From assembly GCA_937988775.1 (NCBI GenBank), contig CALKHP010000030.1, positions 248,001 to 312,000 of the forward strand: a stretch of DNA of 64,000 nucleotides. Reading direction: 5' to 3'. Positions 14,340-22,868 of the stretch are shown here, piece by piece. Position 1 is the stretch's first letter; every line of letters starts with the position of its first letter. The position numbers and the translations under genes were made by a program. Source of the stretch: an uncultured Alphaproteobacteria bacterium. Lineage in GTDB: Bacteria; Pseudomonadota; Alphaproteobacteria; Rhizobiales; Beijerinckiaceae. Under the pieces are notes generated by a model. The model had not been told where the DNA came from, ran no database searches, and saw only the letters and a program-made list of their open reading frames with translations.

Positions 14340-16370
14340 ATGCGGCTACGGCTTGTGCTCGCCTGCAGCGTTCTCGCGTTGGCCTCGGCCGGAGCGCTGG
14401 CCGAGAGCGTTGGCGTGGCCACCACCGGCTCGCTGGCCCCGGCAGCGGCGGCTCCATCCGGCGACAAGGCGGCTGCGCGCGCTGCCATGGTTCGCGATGC
14501 CCTGTTTGCCTATGACAAGGGCGACCTCGCGGCCGGTGACGCCTCGGCGGCGCAGATTGACGACGCTTCGGCCCGCCTCGCGCTGGAATGGGCGGCCTTG
14601 CGTGAAAACGGGCGGAAGGCCGGTTTCCAGCGCATCAACGCGTTTCTCGCGGCGCATCCTGGTTTCCCGATGACACGCTGGCTGCGCAACCGTGCCGAGG
14701 AAGCGCTGTTCACGGAGCGCCGCGACACCGCGACCGTACGGGCGTTCTTTAAGGGCGACGCGCCCGAAACGGCCGCCGGCAAGGTCAGCCTGGCATTGGC
14801 AGAGCGCGCCCAGGGCGACAAGGCGGCCGCCATCCGGCTGGTCCGTTCGGCCTGGCGCGACAATCGCCTGCCGCAGGATATCGCCCGTTTCATCACAACC
14901 GAATTTCCTCAGGCCGTCGCCGTCCCGGACAGCTTGTATCGCGCGTTGCGGCAGCTCTATGCCGGCAATGAGGCCGAGGGGTTGCGTTTCGCCGAGATGG
15001 CGGGGCCGGACGAACTCGCGCTCGGCAAGGCGCTCGCCGCCTCAATCGATGCGCGAAAGAATGCCGCGACGCTGCTCGAAGCCGTGCCGGCCCGGCTGCG
15101 CAAGAATCCAGCCTATCTGTTCGCGCAGGCGCAATTGCTGCGACGGCAGGACAAACTCGCCGAGGCCGCTGCCGTGCTGCAGCAGGCGCCCACCGATGTC
15201 GACGCGTTGATCGCACCCGAAAGCTGGTGGGACGAGCGCCGCCTGCTCGCCCGCAAGCTGCTTGACGCCAAACAACCGGCGCTGGCCTATGCGGTGGTCG
15301 ATCGGGCGACGCCCGCAAGCGATGCCGACCGCGTGGAGGCCGCCTTCCATGCCGGCTGGATCGCGCTGCGCTATCTTGGGCAGCCGGCCGTGGCGCGCCG
15401 GCATTTCGAGATCGCGGACGACGCCGCGCACACGCCGGTGTCGCTGGCCCGCGCCAATTACTGGCTTGGCCGCGCCGCCGAGGCCGGAGGCGGCGGCAGC
15501 ACGATCGCGGCTTATGAGGATGCCGCCCGCTATTCCACGACCTATTACGGCCAGCTTGCCATGCGCAAACTTGGCCGCGAGCGCCTGTCGCTGCCGGCCG
15601 TGCCGAACGATGCCAGTGCCCGCCACGCCTTCTCGAGCACCGAGATCGCCGGCGCGATCCGAACGCTGTTCGAGGCCGGCTCAGCCTCGCTTGCGGCGCC
15701 GCTCGTGATCGACCTTGCCCGCACGCTGCCGGACGCGAGTGCGCTCGATGCGCTCGGCGACCTGCTGCAGGACCGCCACCAGCCGCGCCTGTCGGTAGTC
15801 GTCGGCAAGCTGGCGCTGCAACGCGGCTTCGTCCTGACCCAGCACGCCTACCCGATCCAGGGCGTGCCGGATTTCGAGCCGCTCGACGGTTCGGCCGGCC
15901 GGCCGATGGTTTATGCGGTGGCGCGCCAGGAGAGCGAATTCAACGCGGAAGCCGTATCCCATGCCGGCGCGCGCGGGCTGATGCAGATGATGCCGGCCAC
16001 GGCCAAGCGCACGGCGCAGGCGTTCCATGTCGATTACGACGCCAAGCGCCTCACCAGCGATCCGGCCTACAATGCCCGGCTCGGCGCGGCGCATCTCGGC
16101 CAGCTGCTGCGCGAGCAGAGCGGCTCCCATATCCTGACCTTCGCCGCCTATAATGCCGGTGGACGCCGCGTGAAGGAGTGGATCGCGGCGCATGGCGATC
16201 CGCGTCGTGCTGGTGTCGATCCGATCGACTGGGTCGAGCGCATTCCGTTCAGCGAGACGCGCAACTACGTGCAACGCGTGATGGAAAACCTCGAGGTCTA
16301 TCGCGCGCGGCTCGGCGAACAGCAGGCGCGGCTGCAGCAGACCGACGATACCACCGCCACGGCGAAATAG
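14340..16370 (+). CDS. Soluble lytic murein transglycosylase
   Basis: This periplasmic enzyme cleaves peptidoglycan glycan strands to 1,6-anhydromuropeptides. The 676-residue product starts with a signal peptide (MRLRLVLACSVLALASAGALA), continues with a long alpha-helical superhelix (about residues 60-510, rich in paired helices), and ends with a C-terminal SLT domain: VYAVARQESEFNAEAVSHAG with the catalytic Glu in the QESEF motif, RGLMQMMPATAK, FAAYNAGGRRVKEW and FSETRNYVQRV. The overall layout is that of E. coli Slt70. ATG at 14340 follows GAAGGA at a spacing of about 8. A TTAA-N7-TCAA sequence lies about 60 bases upstream of the start. Confidence 0.9.
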   Translation: MRLRLVLACSVLALASAGALAESVGVATTGSLAPAAAAPSGDKAAARAAMVRDALFAYDKGDLAAGDASAAQIDDASARLALEWAALRENGRKAGFQRINAFLAAHPGFPMTRWLRNRAEEALFTERRDTATVRAFFKGDAPETAAGKVSLALAERAQGDKAAAIRLVRSAWRDNRLPQDIARFITTEFPQAVAVPDSLYRALRQLYAGNEAEGLRFAEMAGPDELALGKALAASIDARKNAATLLEAVPARLRKNPAYLFAQAQLLRRQDKLAEAAAVLQQAPTDVDALIAPESWWDERRLLARKLLDAKQPALAYAVVDRATPASDADRVEAAFHAGWIALRYLGQPAVARRHFEIADDAAHTPVSLARANYWLGRAAEAGGGGSTIAAYEDAARYSTTYYGQLAMRKLGRERLSLPAVPNDASARHAFSSTEIAGAIRTLFEAGSASLAAPLVIDLARTLPDASALDALGDLLQDRHQPRLSVVVGKLALQRGFVLTQHAYPIQGVPDFEPLDGSAGRPMVYAVARQESEFNAEAVSHAGARGLMQMMPATAKRTAQAFHVDYDAKRLTSDPAYNARLGAAHLGQLLREQSGSHILTFAAYNAGGRRVKEWIAAHGDPRRAGVDPIDWVERIPFSETRNYVQRVMENLEVYRARLGEQQARLQQTDDTTATAK

Positions 16371-16461
16371 GCCGCGCGCGTGGTTTCCGGCTTGGCGCGG
16401 GTGCCATCGCCGGTTATCGATTCTCGATATCGGCTTTTACGGGCGCAGGGGCAATTCAGGC

Positions 16462-17367
16462 ATGGATGATGGCGAAGGGCGGCTCTGGCAGGGCCTGACA
16501 TGCTCGGCTCAGGACGGATTGACGCTGTTTGCGCGCGATTATGCTCCGGCCCCCGAGAAGGCAGCCGGCAAGGCCCTGCCTGTCGTCTGCCTGCCGGGCC
16601 TGGCACGCCATTCGGCCGACTTCCACGAGGTCGCGGTGGCGCTTTCGCGCGATGCGCCCCGCAAGCGGCGCGTGCTCGCGGTCGATTATCGCGGGCGCGG
16701 GCGCTCCGGTCGCGACAAGAATTGGGAAAACTACACCGTCCAGACCGAGGCGGCCGACTTGCTCACGCTCGTGACCGCGGCCGGGATAGATCGGGCGATC
16801 TTTCTTGGCACCTCGCGCGGCGGCCTGATCACCATGGTGCTATCCGTGATGCGGCCTGCGGCGATCGCCGGCGCGATCCTCAACGATATCGGCCCGGTGA
16901 TCGACGGACAGGGCCTCGCGCGCATCCGGCAATATGTCGGCAAGATGCGCACGCCCGCCAATTGGGACGAGGCGGTGGATATGCTCAAAACCCACGCTCA
17001 TCGCCGTTTTCCGGCGCTCAGCGACCACGAATGGCTGAAATTCGCCGAGCGGACCTGGAGCATGACAGACGGCAAGCTCGCCACCTCCTATGATCCCGCG
17101 CTCGCCAAGGGCTTGCAGGCGCTCGATCTCGAACGGCCCCTGCCCGCCTTGTGGGAGGCATTCATGGGCCTGTCCGGCGTGCCGCTGCTGGCGATTCGCG
17201 GCGAGAATTCCGACCTGCTCAGCACCGAGACGCTGGCCGAGATGGCGCGCCGTCACCCCGCTTGCGAAACGTTGGTGGTCGAAGGCCAGGGCCATGCGCC
17301 GCTGCTCGACGATGCGCCGAGCCTGATGGCGATCACGCGGTTCTGCGCCCGCCTCGACGGCGATTAG
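16462..17367 (+). CDS. Alpha/beta hydrolase
   Basis: A 301-residue alpha/beta-fold hydrolase of unknown substrate. The nucleophile is S118 in GTSRGG (G-x-S-x-G), with an oxyanion region LPGLARHSADF near residue 44, the acid probably in IRGENSDLL near residue 245, and the catalytic His in EGQGHAPLLDD near the C-terminus. Sequence details such as DYRGRGRSGRDKNWENYTVQTEAADL resemble the alphaproteobacterial hydrolases annotated only as alpha/beta hydrolase. It follows the transglycosylase by 91 bases on the same strand and converges on the HhH membrane protein gene with a 2-base gap. Confidence 0.82.
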   Translation: MDDGEGRLWQGLTCSAQDGLTLFARDYAPAPEKAAGKALPVVCLPGLARHSADFHEVAVALSRDAPRKRRVLAVDYRGRGRSGRDKNWENYTVQTEAADLLTLVTAAGIDRAIFLGTSRGGLITMVLSVMRPAAIAGAILNDIGPVIDGQGLARIRQYVGKMRTPANWDEAVDMLKTHAHRRFPALSDHEWLKFAERTWSMTDGKLATSYDPALAKGLQALDLERPLPALWEAFMGLSGVPLLAIRGENSDLLSTETLAEMARRHPACETLVVEGQGHAPLLDDAPSLMAITRFCARLDGD

Positions 17368-17369
17368 GG

Positions 17370-18008
17370 TCAGCCCTCGCGCGCGGGCTTCTGCCCATTG
17401 CCCACGAGTGTGATCGCCTGCGCGACCCAGCCCTCGCGCTCGATACGCCCCGGAAACGCCAGATAGGAGCCGACCCAGACGATCTCATCAGGCTGCCAGG
17501 CCGCGATCTGCGCAAAATGCCAGATGCCGAGTTCGTGCAAGCGACGCTCGTTTTGCGGGCCGATGCCCCGGATCAGCTTGAGATTGTCAGCGATGCCATT
17601 GGCGGCCGCCAACCCGGCTGGACGGCGGCCGGCGTGCCGGTCCTCATCCGGCAATCGCGGCATGGCAGCGGCCACAGGCGTTGTTTCAGGCGCAACGGGA
17701 GCGGCAGTTTGCGGTATCGGCCCAATTTTGGAGCGCGTCTTGGGCCGCAACACTGCGCCAAGGCAGCAGCCGACGATGAAAGCGGCAAAAAACATCAGCC
17801 CCGTCTCGAGCCACAGCCCGGCGCGGCCCGGCAGCCATTGCATGAACGCCACGACGAGCCCGGCGAGAAAGGCCAGTGCCCCAAAAGGCAACCAGCCGCC
17901 AAATCGCGACCGGCCATCGGCGGGACCGACCGTCGCCCAGCCGACGATCGCGGCGCAGGCAAGGGTCAGCAGCAGCCAGGGCCAGAACAGGCCAACAAGG
18001 TAAAGCAC
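17370..18008 (-). CDS. Membrane-anchored helix-hairpin-helix protein
   Basis: The 212-residue product has three hydrophobic N-terminal segments (about residues 3-25, 40-60 and 67-87), a proline- and alanine-rich linker, and a C-terminal helix-hairpin-helix-like domain (NLKLIRGIGPQNERRLHELGIWHFAQIAAW). Similar C-terminal domains occur in proteins annotated as NADH:ubiquinone oxidoreductase chain E-like or as flap endonuclease-like in alphaproteobacteria, without known function. A GTG at 18008 is chosen because AGGAGG lies 6 bases upstream, formed partly by the stop codon of the upstream OmpA-family gene (TAG-GAGG). The two are therefore translationally linked, which suggests a joint envelope role. 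Confidence 0.75.
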   Translation of the reverse strand: MLYLVGLFWPWLLLTLACAAIVGWATVGPADGRSRFGGWLPFGALAFLAGLVVAFMQWLPGRAGLWLETGLMFFAAFIVGCCLGAVLRPKTRSKIGPIPQTAAPVAPETTPVAAAMPRLPDEDRHAGRRPAGLAAANGIADNLKLIRGIGPQNERRLHELGIWHFAQIAAWQPDEIVWVGSYLAFPGRIEREGWVAQAITLVGNGQKPAREG

Positions 18009-18017
18009 CGGCGCCTC

Positions 18018-19871
18018 CTACCTCACGACGAATTCGATACGGCGGTTGCGGACCTTGCCCTCCTCCGTATCATTCGAGGCGACGGGCTTGCTCGCGCCGA
18101 AGCCGACGGGTTTCAGGCGCGCGGCGGGAATCTCACCTTCCTTGACCAGATATTCGACGACCGCCGTGGCGCGGCGCTCCGAAAGATCCTGGTTGAAACT
18201 GTCCGAGCCGGCGGTGTCGGTATAGCCGTCGACCTCGACCGTCGCGTCGGGGCAACGCCTGATCGCCACCGCCACCCTGTCAAGCAGACCGGCTGCCTCC
18301 GGCTTGATCGCCGCCTCGCCGTTCTCGAACGAGATGCGGCCGTCCTGCGTCACCTCGCGCAGCAGCTTCTGGCAGGCGGCGGAGGTCACCGGCGCAGGCG
18401 CCGGCTGCGGCGCCACCGTTGCCTCGCCCGTCCAGTCGGGTGGCAACGCATCGGCCAACGCCGCCTTGATATGTCGGGCGCCCGAGGGCAACAGCGCCTC
18501 GCCCTGCACCGTGATCGTGGTGCCGGCGATCCGCACAGACCCGGTCGCGAGCCGCGCCAGGGCGTCGAACGCCCGGGTAACGCCATCGACGAAGCGCCGT
18601 GGCGCATCGATTTCGGCCCGCATCTCGTCCTTGACCGGCACGCCCTGCAAGCGCTGGCGGGCGAGGTCGAGGATTTCGCGGTGCGATTTCTCATCGGGAT
18701 AGGCACCGGATAACGTCAGCGCGCCTGAATTAAGCGTCGCGCCCCAACGATAGCCTGGCGGCGGTGCGGGCGGGGGCGGCGCGGCCGATGCTGAAGCATC
18801 CGGGGCGGCCGGAGGCGCGGCAACTGGTGGAGCCGGCGGTTCCTCGGTCAGGCTGAGGCCGCTGAAGTCACTGGTGATTCCATCCGGCGGCGCGCTCAGC
18901 AGGGTGCGCACCGCAGCGGCGCGCCCCGAATCGGCCGAGGCGCCGCTGATTGTCAGCCGGCGATCCGACAACCGCGCCTCGCCCGCATCGAGCAAAGCGA
19001 GAACCCGCAAGGCGTAGCGGGTTACGGCGCCGTAATCGAGGCCCTCGACCTCGCCGCCGGCCGGCTGCATCAGGTTCCGGACATTCACGCCCGTGGCGAT
19101 CCGCGCGGCATCGGTGGCGAGAGCCGCCAGCGCACCCTCGGTGGGCATGAAGCCGCCGAGCATCAGGGTCCCGTTGCGCAGTGTCGCTGTCCAGAGGAAT
19201 GGCGCGACTTTCGGCGGCAAGATCGACAGTTTTCCGGCGGTAAAGCCCGGCAGCGGCGTCTTTTCCGGCGCTTGCAGGGCGTCATAACCGGCGAAATCCA
19301 GAGCCCTGCCCTCAACTGCCATGACATTGTCGGTGAGCGAGACGCGCCCCTCGGACAACATGGCGAGCTTCGCCAGGGCCTCCCTGGCGCCGGCGGCGAA
19401 ACCATCCGGCGCGCCACGCCCGAGCGCGGTACGATCCTCGACCGTCACACCGGGCAGCAGCTTTTTCGCCGCGGCGGCAAGGGCCGCCCTGGCCTCGAGA
19501 CTCGGAACGGCTCCTTCGAGCGTGACCTTGGCGCCTGCGCGCGTCGCCGACCACGGATAGGGCTTGGTTTCAGGCATGAGCACCAGCGCGCTCGCATCGA
19601 CGCGGCGCACGCCCGGCACGGCTGCGGCGACGGTCGGCGCGCCCTGAAGGGCCGCTTCGCTCGGCGCCTGCCCCGCGAGAGCCAGATCACGCCCCGCGAC
19701 ACGGGCCGGCGCGACCCAGCCGAAGCCAGCAGCGCGGAGAGCGGCGGCCGCGTTATCGCTCAAGGCCGATTCCAGGGTCGGCGCGGAGACCGCCATGGCG
19801 AGAAGCCATAAGGCGAGCGGGATCAGAAGGCCGGCGAACCACCGGCGTGGGCGCCAAGAGATGGGCTGCAC
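18018..19871 (-). CDS. OmpA family protein with repeated BON-like domains
   Basis: The 617-residue product has one N-terminal membrane segment (about residues 10-30, WFAGLLIPLALWLLAMAV), several repeated BON-like or OmpA-preceding modules (each with a pattern like GALTLSGAYPDEKSHREILD), a proline/alanine linker near residue 365, and a C-terminal OmpA peptidoglycan-binding domain (VEVDGYTDTAGSDSFNQDLS followed by SERRATAVVEYL). It is thus an inner-membrane-anchored periplasmic protein that probably binds peptidoglycan. The GTG at 19871 is chosen since AAAGGAGGA lies about 8 bases upstream; an ATG at 19907 would place that ribosome-binding site inside the gene. It is coupled to the HhH gene downstream. 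Confidence 0.85.
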   Translation of the reverse strand: MQPISWRPRRWFAGLLIPLALWLLAMAVSAPTLESALSDNAAAALRAAGFGWVAPARVAGRDLALAGQAPSEAALQGAPTVAAAVPGVRRVDASALVLMPETKPYPWSATRAGAKVTLEGAVPSLEARAALAAAAKKLLPGVTVEDRTALGRGAPDGFAAGAREALAKLAMLSEGRVSLTDNVMAVEGRALDFAGYDALQAPEKTPLPGFTAGKLSILPPKVAPFLWTATLRNGTLMLGGFMPTEGALAALATDAARIATGVNVRNLMQPAGGEVEGLDYGAVTRYALRVLALLDAGEARLSDRRLTISGASADSGRAAAVRTLLSAPPDGITSDFSGLSLTEEPPAPPVAAPPAAPDASASAAPPPPAPPPGYRWGATLNSGALTLSGAYPDEKSHREILDLARQRLQGVPVKDEMRAEIDAPRRFVDGVTRAFDALARLATGSVRIAGTTITVQGEALLPSGARHIKAALADALPPDWTGEATVAPQPAPAPVTSAACQKLLREVTQDGRISFENGEAAIKPEAAGLLDRVAVAIRRCPDATVEVDGYTDTAGSDSFNQDLSERRATAVVEYLVKEGEIPAARLKPVGFGASKPVASNDTEEGKVRNRRIEFVVR

Positions 19872-19887
19872 CTTGCGCTCCTCCTTT
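19872..19887 (-). promoter_or_regulatory. Shine-Dalgarno deciding a GTG start
   Basis: On the minus strand the sequence AAAGGAGGAGCGCAAG runs directly into GTG at 19871. The strong AGGAGG core at this spacing favours the GTG start of the OmpA-family gene over the in-frame ATG 36 bases upstream. Confidence 0.8.
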
Positions 19888-20060
19888 GGCCAAGACGCCC
19901 GTTCCATGCGATGCGCGCTACGAAACCTGGCACAGAAACAGAGTCAGAATATCGTTATAAGATATTATTATTCAACGCATTTGTTGAATATTTCCTGTGC
20001 CTTCTCCTACAGGCCGCAGCCAGCATTTGCGGGAGAGTATCCGTGCTGCCGGCCAAAAAG

Positions 20061-20087
20061 AAAACCCCGGAGCAAGCTCCGGGGTTT
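20061..20087 (-). terminator. Intrinsic terminator of the porin gene
   Basis: AAACCCCGGAGC at 20062-20073 pairs perfectly with GCTCCGGGGTTT at 20076-20087 around an AA loop. On the minus strand it follows the porin stop by 28 bases and is followed by TTCTTTTT. It is the best terminator in the window and fits a highly expressed outer membrane protein. The rest of the spacer to 19872 (about 190 bases) shows an AT-rich stretch near 19955-19995 (ATAAGATATTATTATTCAAC) that probably contains the promoter of the OmpA-family gene. Confidence 0.9.
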
Positions 20088-20114
20088 CCGTTTTGGATGG
20101 CTACAATCAGGCGA

Positions 20115-21572
20115 TTAGAAATCGCGCTGAATGCGGAGGCGGAAGCCCCACTGGTCTCCACTAGCACCACCGGCACCGTCCGTGTACTTCGTCTTACCGT
20201 TGGTGGCGAAGCCATTGCCAGCACGGGCGTTGGCGTAAAGAACCTCAGCACCGATGTCGAGATCCTTGACCGGCGACCAGATGACGGCCGTCGAAGCAGT
20301 CCACAGCGAGTTGCTAGCCAAACCAGTCGAGTTCGAATAGTCGAGCTTCAGGTAGGCACCACCAAGGGTCTGACGGATCGTCGGAGTCCAGTAGTGGGTC
20401 AGATAAGCAATAGCACCGTAGCTGGTGGTCAGCTTGGTGTTGCCGTTGATGTCGTAAACCGCATCAACAGCAGCAGCGCCACCGAGGAACGAAGAGCCGA
20501 CGCCCTTGCCGATGCCGATGCCGCAGATCGACAACGTGGCGTAGCCGCAAAAACCGGAGACAACGCTCTGGATCACGCCACTTGCATAAGTGGCCTGGAC
20601 ACGGATGTTGTCGCCGGGGGCGAGCATGGGCAGGTTGACCTTGACGCCGCCCTGGACGGCATAGCCGTAGTCGGTGTCAGGGTTCACGCCGTTCTGAGCA
20701 AAGCCGTAGTTGACAGCGTGCAGGACACCGGACAACTGAGCCGAACCCCAACCCTGATCAACGCGCAGAACACCGACGATGTCAGGAATGGCCTTGTTGC
20801 CGCCGTAATAGGAACCGCCGGAAATATAATTGCCGCCAGTGATCACAGCCGGTCCGACCGCGCCCAGGTAAGGCTGGCCAGCACCACCAAATAACGGGTT
20901 CAAGAAGCCTACTGCCTGACGGCGATTGATCGGATCCTCGATGGCCAACGTGGCCGAGAAGCCCGAACCGAAGGTGGCGGTATAGGCCAACTGCGTCACG
21001 GAGAAACCCTGCGCGCCGCCAACGCCACGGAACGACTGATCAGAGCCGAACTCGAAGAAGGTGGCGAGACGGCCAGCAGTGAAGCCGGCGAACTGGATGA
21101 AGGCCGATTCAAGATCAACCTGGGTCTGGGCCAGCTCGTAGCCAGTACCGGGGTTCTCGCCGCCGGCACCGACACGGAAGCCTTGACCGATGCTGCGCGT
21201 GGAGCCCGAAGCGTAACGACCCGAACGATAGGCGGTGTCGATACGAACGAAGGCGCGGACCGGGCCGTATTCGGACTGGGTGCGGGCGTCGAAAGCGAGA
21301 CGACCAATGGCGCGATAGCCGAAGCCGCCACTGTTGCCATCATTCGCGTTCTTCGGCGTAACCCACTCTGATTCCCAACGAGCGCGGCCGGAGACGCGCA
21401 GGCAGGTCTGGGTGCCAGGGATGTAGAAGAAGCCAGCGCCGTAAGCATTACAGACGCGGACATACTCGGCCGGAGCCGGCTTCTTGATGCCACCGAGATC
21501 GGCAGCCGAAGCTCCCGACACGGCCACCAAGCCACCGGCTGTGGCGAGGAGAAGGCTCTTAACGAGCTTCAT
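20115..21572 (-). CDS. Major outer membrane porin (Rhizobiales type)
   Basis: A general-diffusion porin of the alphaproteobacterial type (porin_2 family), a 16-strand beta barrel forming trimers. The 485-residue precursor has a signal peptide ending ASA before ADLGGIKKPAPAEYVRVC. The typical cysteine pair is present (VRVCNAYGAGFFYIPGTQTC), followed by CLRVSGRARWE. The protein ends in aromatic Phe (RIQRDF), the usual BamA recognition. Codon and base use are visibly less GC-rich than neighbours, common for highly expressed genes. GGAGG lies about 7 bases upstream of ATG 21572. It has its own terminator and a long upstream region. Confidence 0.94.
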   Translation of the reverse strand: MKLVKSLLLATAGGLVAVSGASAADLGGIKKPAPAEYVRVCNAYGAGFFYIPGTQTCLRVSGRARWESEWVTPKNANDGNSGGFGYRAIGRLAFDARTQSEYGPVRAFVRIDTAYRSGRYASGSTRSIGQGFRVGAGGENPGTGYELAQTQVDLESAFIQFAGFTAGRLATFFEFGSDQSFRGVGGAQGFSVTQLAYTATFGSGFSATLAIEDPINRRQAVGFLNPLFGGAGQPYLGAVGPAVITGGNYISGGSYYGGNKAIPDIVGVLRVDQGWGSAQLSGVLHAVNYGFAQNGVNPDTDYGYAVQGGVKVNLPMLAPGDNIRVQATYASGVIQSVVSGFCGYATLSICGIGIGKGVGSSFLGGAAAVDAVYDINGNTKLTTSYGAIAYLTHYWTPTIRQTLGGAYLKLDYSNSTGLASNSLWTASTAVIWSPVKDLDIGAEVLYANARAGNGFATNGKTKYTDGAGGASGDQWGFRLRIQRDF

Positions 21573-22025
21573 TGGAAACCTCCAAAGTGATTATCGAGAC
21601 CCATCGGGAGCGCTGGCGTTCAATTCTGGCCGAAACCACAACCGATTGCTTTTTCCCCCCTGTTACCTCTTCCGACCGGCCTTCCCTTGAGTCGCCCGAT
21701 CGAAACAGCAGGAACGACCGGGGTGCCCCCTGTCGCTGAATGCACATTACCCGACGACGGCCGCCGATCAACACGCCTGATGGCCTGGAAGCGCTCCAGA
21801 CGGGGCTTTTCCAACCCCTGTTGCACAAACAACACGCCTGGCCGGGCTGGGCGGGCGCATGTGTTAACACACGGTTAAAGCTTGCAGATTCCGGGCGTCG
21901 CGGGGGGAGTTTGTTCACCCTGTGCACGAAGGACGGCATTCGCCGCCTCCGGCAAGGGGACCGGTCAAGCACCGGGACGGGCACCGTAAACCGCATTTCG
22001 AATCGCGCGGACACCCGCCGATTCG
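21573..22025. promoter_or_regulatory. 453-base region upstream of the porin gene
   Basis: No gene is credible here. The porin Shine-Dalgarno GGAGG is at about 21580-21585. At 21860-21871 is a perfect palindrome TGTGTTAACACA, and 21864-21878 reads TTAA-N7-TTAA. The remainder, 21600-21850, contains moderately GC-rich sequence without members of the repeat families found elsewhere. Since pssA ends at 22026 on the same strand, the region serves the porin and the pssA 3' end. Confidence 0.55.
21864..21878. promoter_or_regulatory. Perfect TTAA-N7-TTAA site (CtrA-type)
   Basis: TTAA at 21864-21867 and TTAA at 21875-21878 are separated by CACACGG, matching the CtrA full-site pattern TTAA-N7-TTAA. 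CtrA is the cell-cycle regulator of alphaproteobacteria. The site lies about 290 bases upstream of the porin start, which is further than a typical promoter-overlapping CtrA box, so its target is uncertain. It overlaps the palindrome TGTGTTAACACA. Confidence 0.45.
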
Positions 22026-22859
22026 TCACTCCGGCGCGGTGTCGCTTTCCGGATCCGGGCTGTGGGCAGGCGATTGCCGCTCCAGCCGGCGATAGCGGCT
22101 GTAGCCGAGCGGGATAGAACCAAGATAGAGCACGACCAGCGCGGTCAGCGTCTCGAACGGATTGCTGAACAGCAGCGCGAAGAACAGCACGACGCCGGCG
22201 AAAAGCGGCAGCACGAGTTCGCGCCGGACGCGCAGGCCGGCCTTCTTGCCGAGGAAGGTCGGCACGCGGCTGACCATCAGCACGGCGATGACGACAAGAT
22301 AGACGGCCGCGAGCGCCTCGAGCGGCAGCGTCGGCGTCAGGCCGATCAGCGAGAGGTAGATCGGCAGCAACGCGCACAGCGCACCGGCCGGCGCCGGCAC
22401 GCCGACGCCGAAGTTTTTGCGCCATTCGGCCTGGTCAGGCGCATCGAGCGAGACATTGAAGCGGGCGAGCCTGAGCACCATGGCGATGGTGAAGACCAGG
22501 CAGCAGATCCAGCCGACGGTCTTGAGTTCGTGCAGGCCCCAGAAATACAGGATCAGTCCCGGAGCGCAGCCGAAGTTGACGAAATCGGCCAGCGAATCAA
22601 GTTCGGCGCCGAAGCGCGAGGTGCCCTTGAGCAGCCGGGCGATGCGGCCATCGATCCCGTCGAGCATGGCCGCGAACACGATGGCGTAAATGGCGAGGTC
22701 GAGCCGGCCCTCGATCGACAGGCGCACGGCGGTCAGGCCGGCGCACAGCGCCACCAGCGTGACGATGTTGGGAAACAGGAAGCGCAGCGGCACGCTCTGG
22801 AAGCGCTTGCGGCGACGCTCCGGCTGCTCGGGATCGAAAGGCGGAAAAAGAGTGTTCAT
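22026..22859 (-). CDS. pssA: CDP-diacylglycerol--serine O-phosphatidyltransferase
   Basis: PssA makes phosphatidylserine from CDP-diacylglycerol and serine in the inner membrane. The 277-residue product carries the CDP-alcohol phosphatidyltransferase motif with D70, G71, A74, R75, G84, D88 and D92 exactly spaced (DGRIARLLKGTSRFGAELDS). About eight hydrophobic segments follow the cytosolic N-terminus (PEQPERRRKRFQSVPLRFLFP). This is the membrane-bound type II enzyme, common in Rhizobiales. It begins 9 bases after psd ends, so psd-pssA form an operon that makes phosphatidylethanolamine. Confidence 0.96.
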   Translation of the reverse strand: MNTLFPPFDPEQPERRRKRFQSVPLRFLFPNIVTLVALCAGLTAVRLSIEGRLDLAIYAIVFAAMLDGIDGRIARLLKGTSRFGAELDSLADFVNFGCAPGLILYFWGLHELKTVGWICCLVFTIAMVLRLARFNVSLDAPDQAEWRKNFGVGVPAPAGALCALLPIYLSLIGLTPTLPLEALAAVYLVVIAVLMVSRVPTFLGKKAGLRVRRELVLPLFAGVVLFFALLFSNPFETLTALVVLYLGSIPLGYSRYRRLERQSPAHSPDPESDTAPE

Positions 22860-22868
22860 CGCGGCCTT

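Noticed and set aside
21559..22425. Open frame of 288 codons covering the porin upstream region
   Set aside because: It runs through the pssA gene in another frame and the porin upstream region; translation is low in protein character, and no start signal is convincing.
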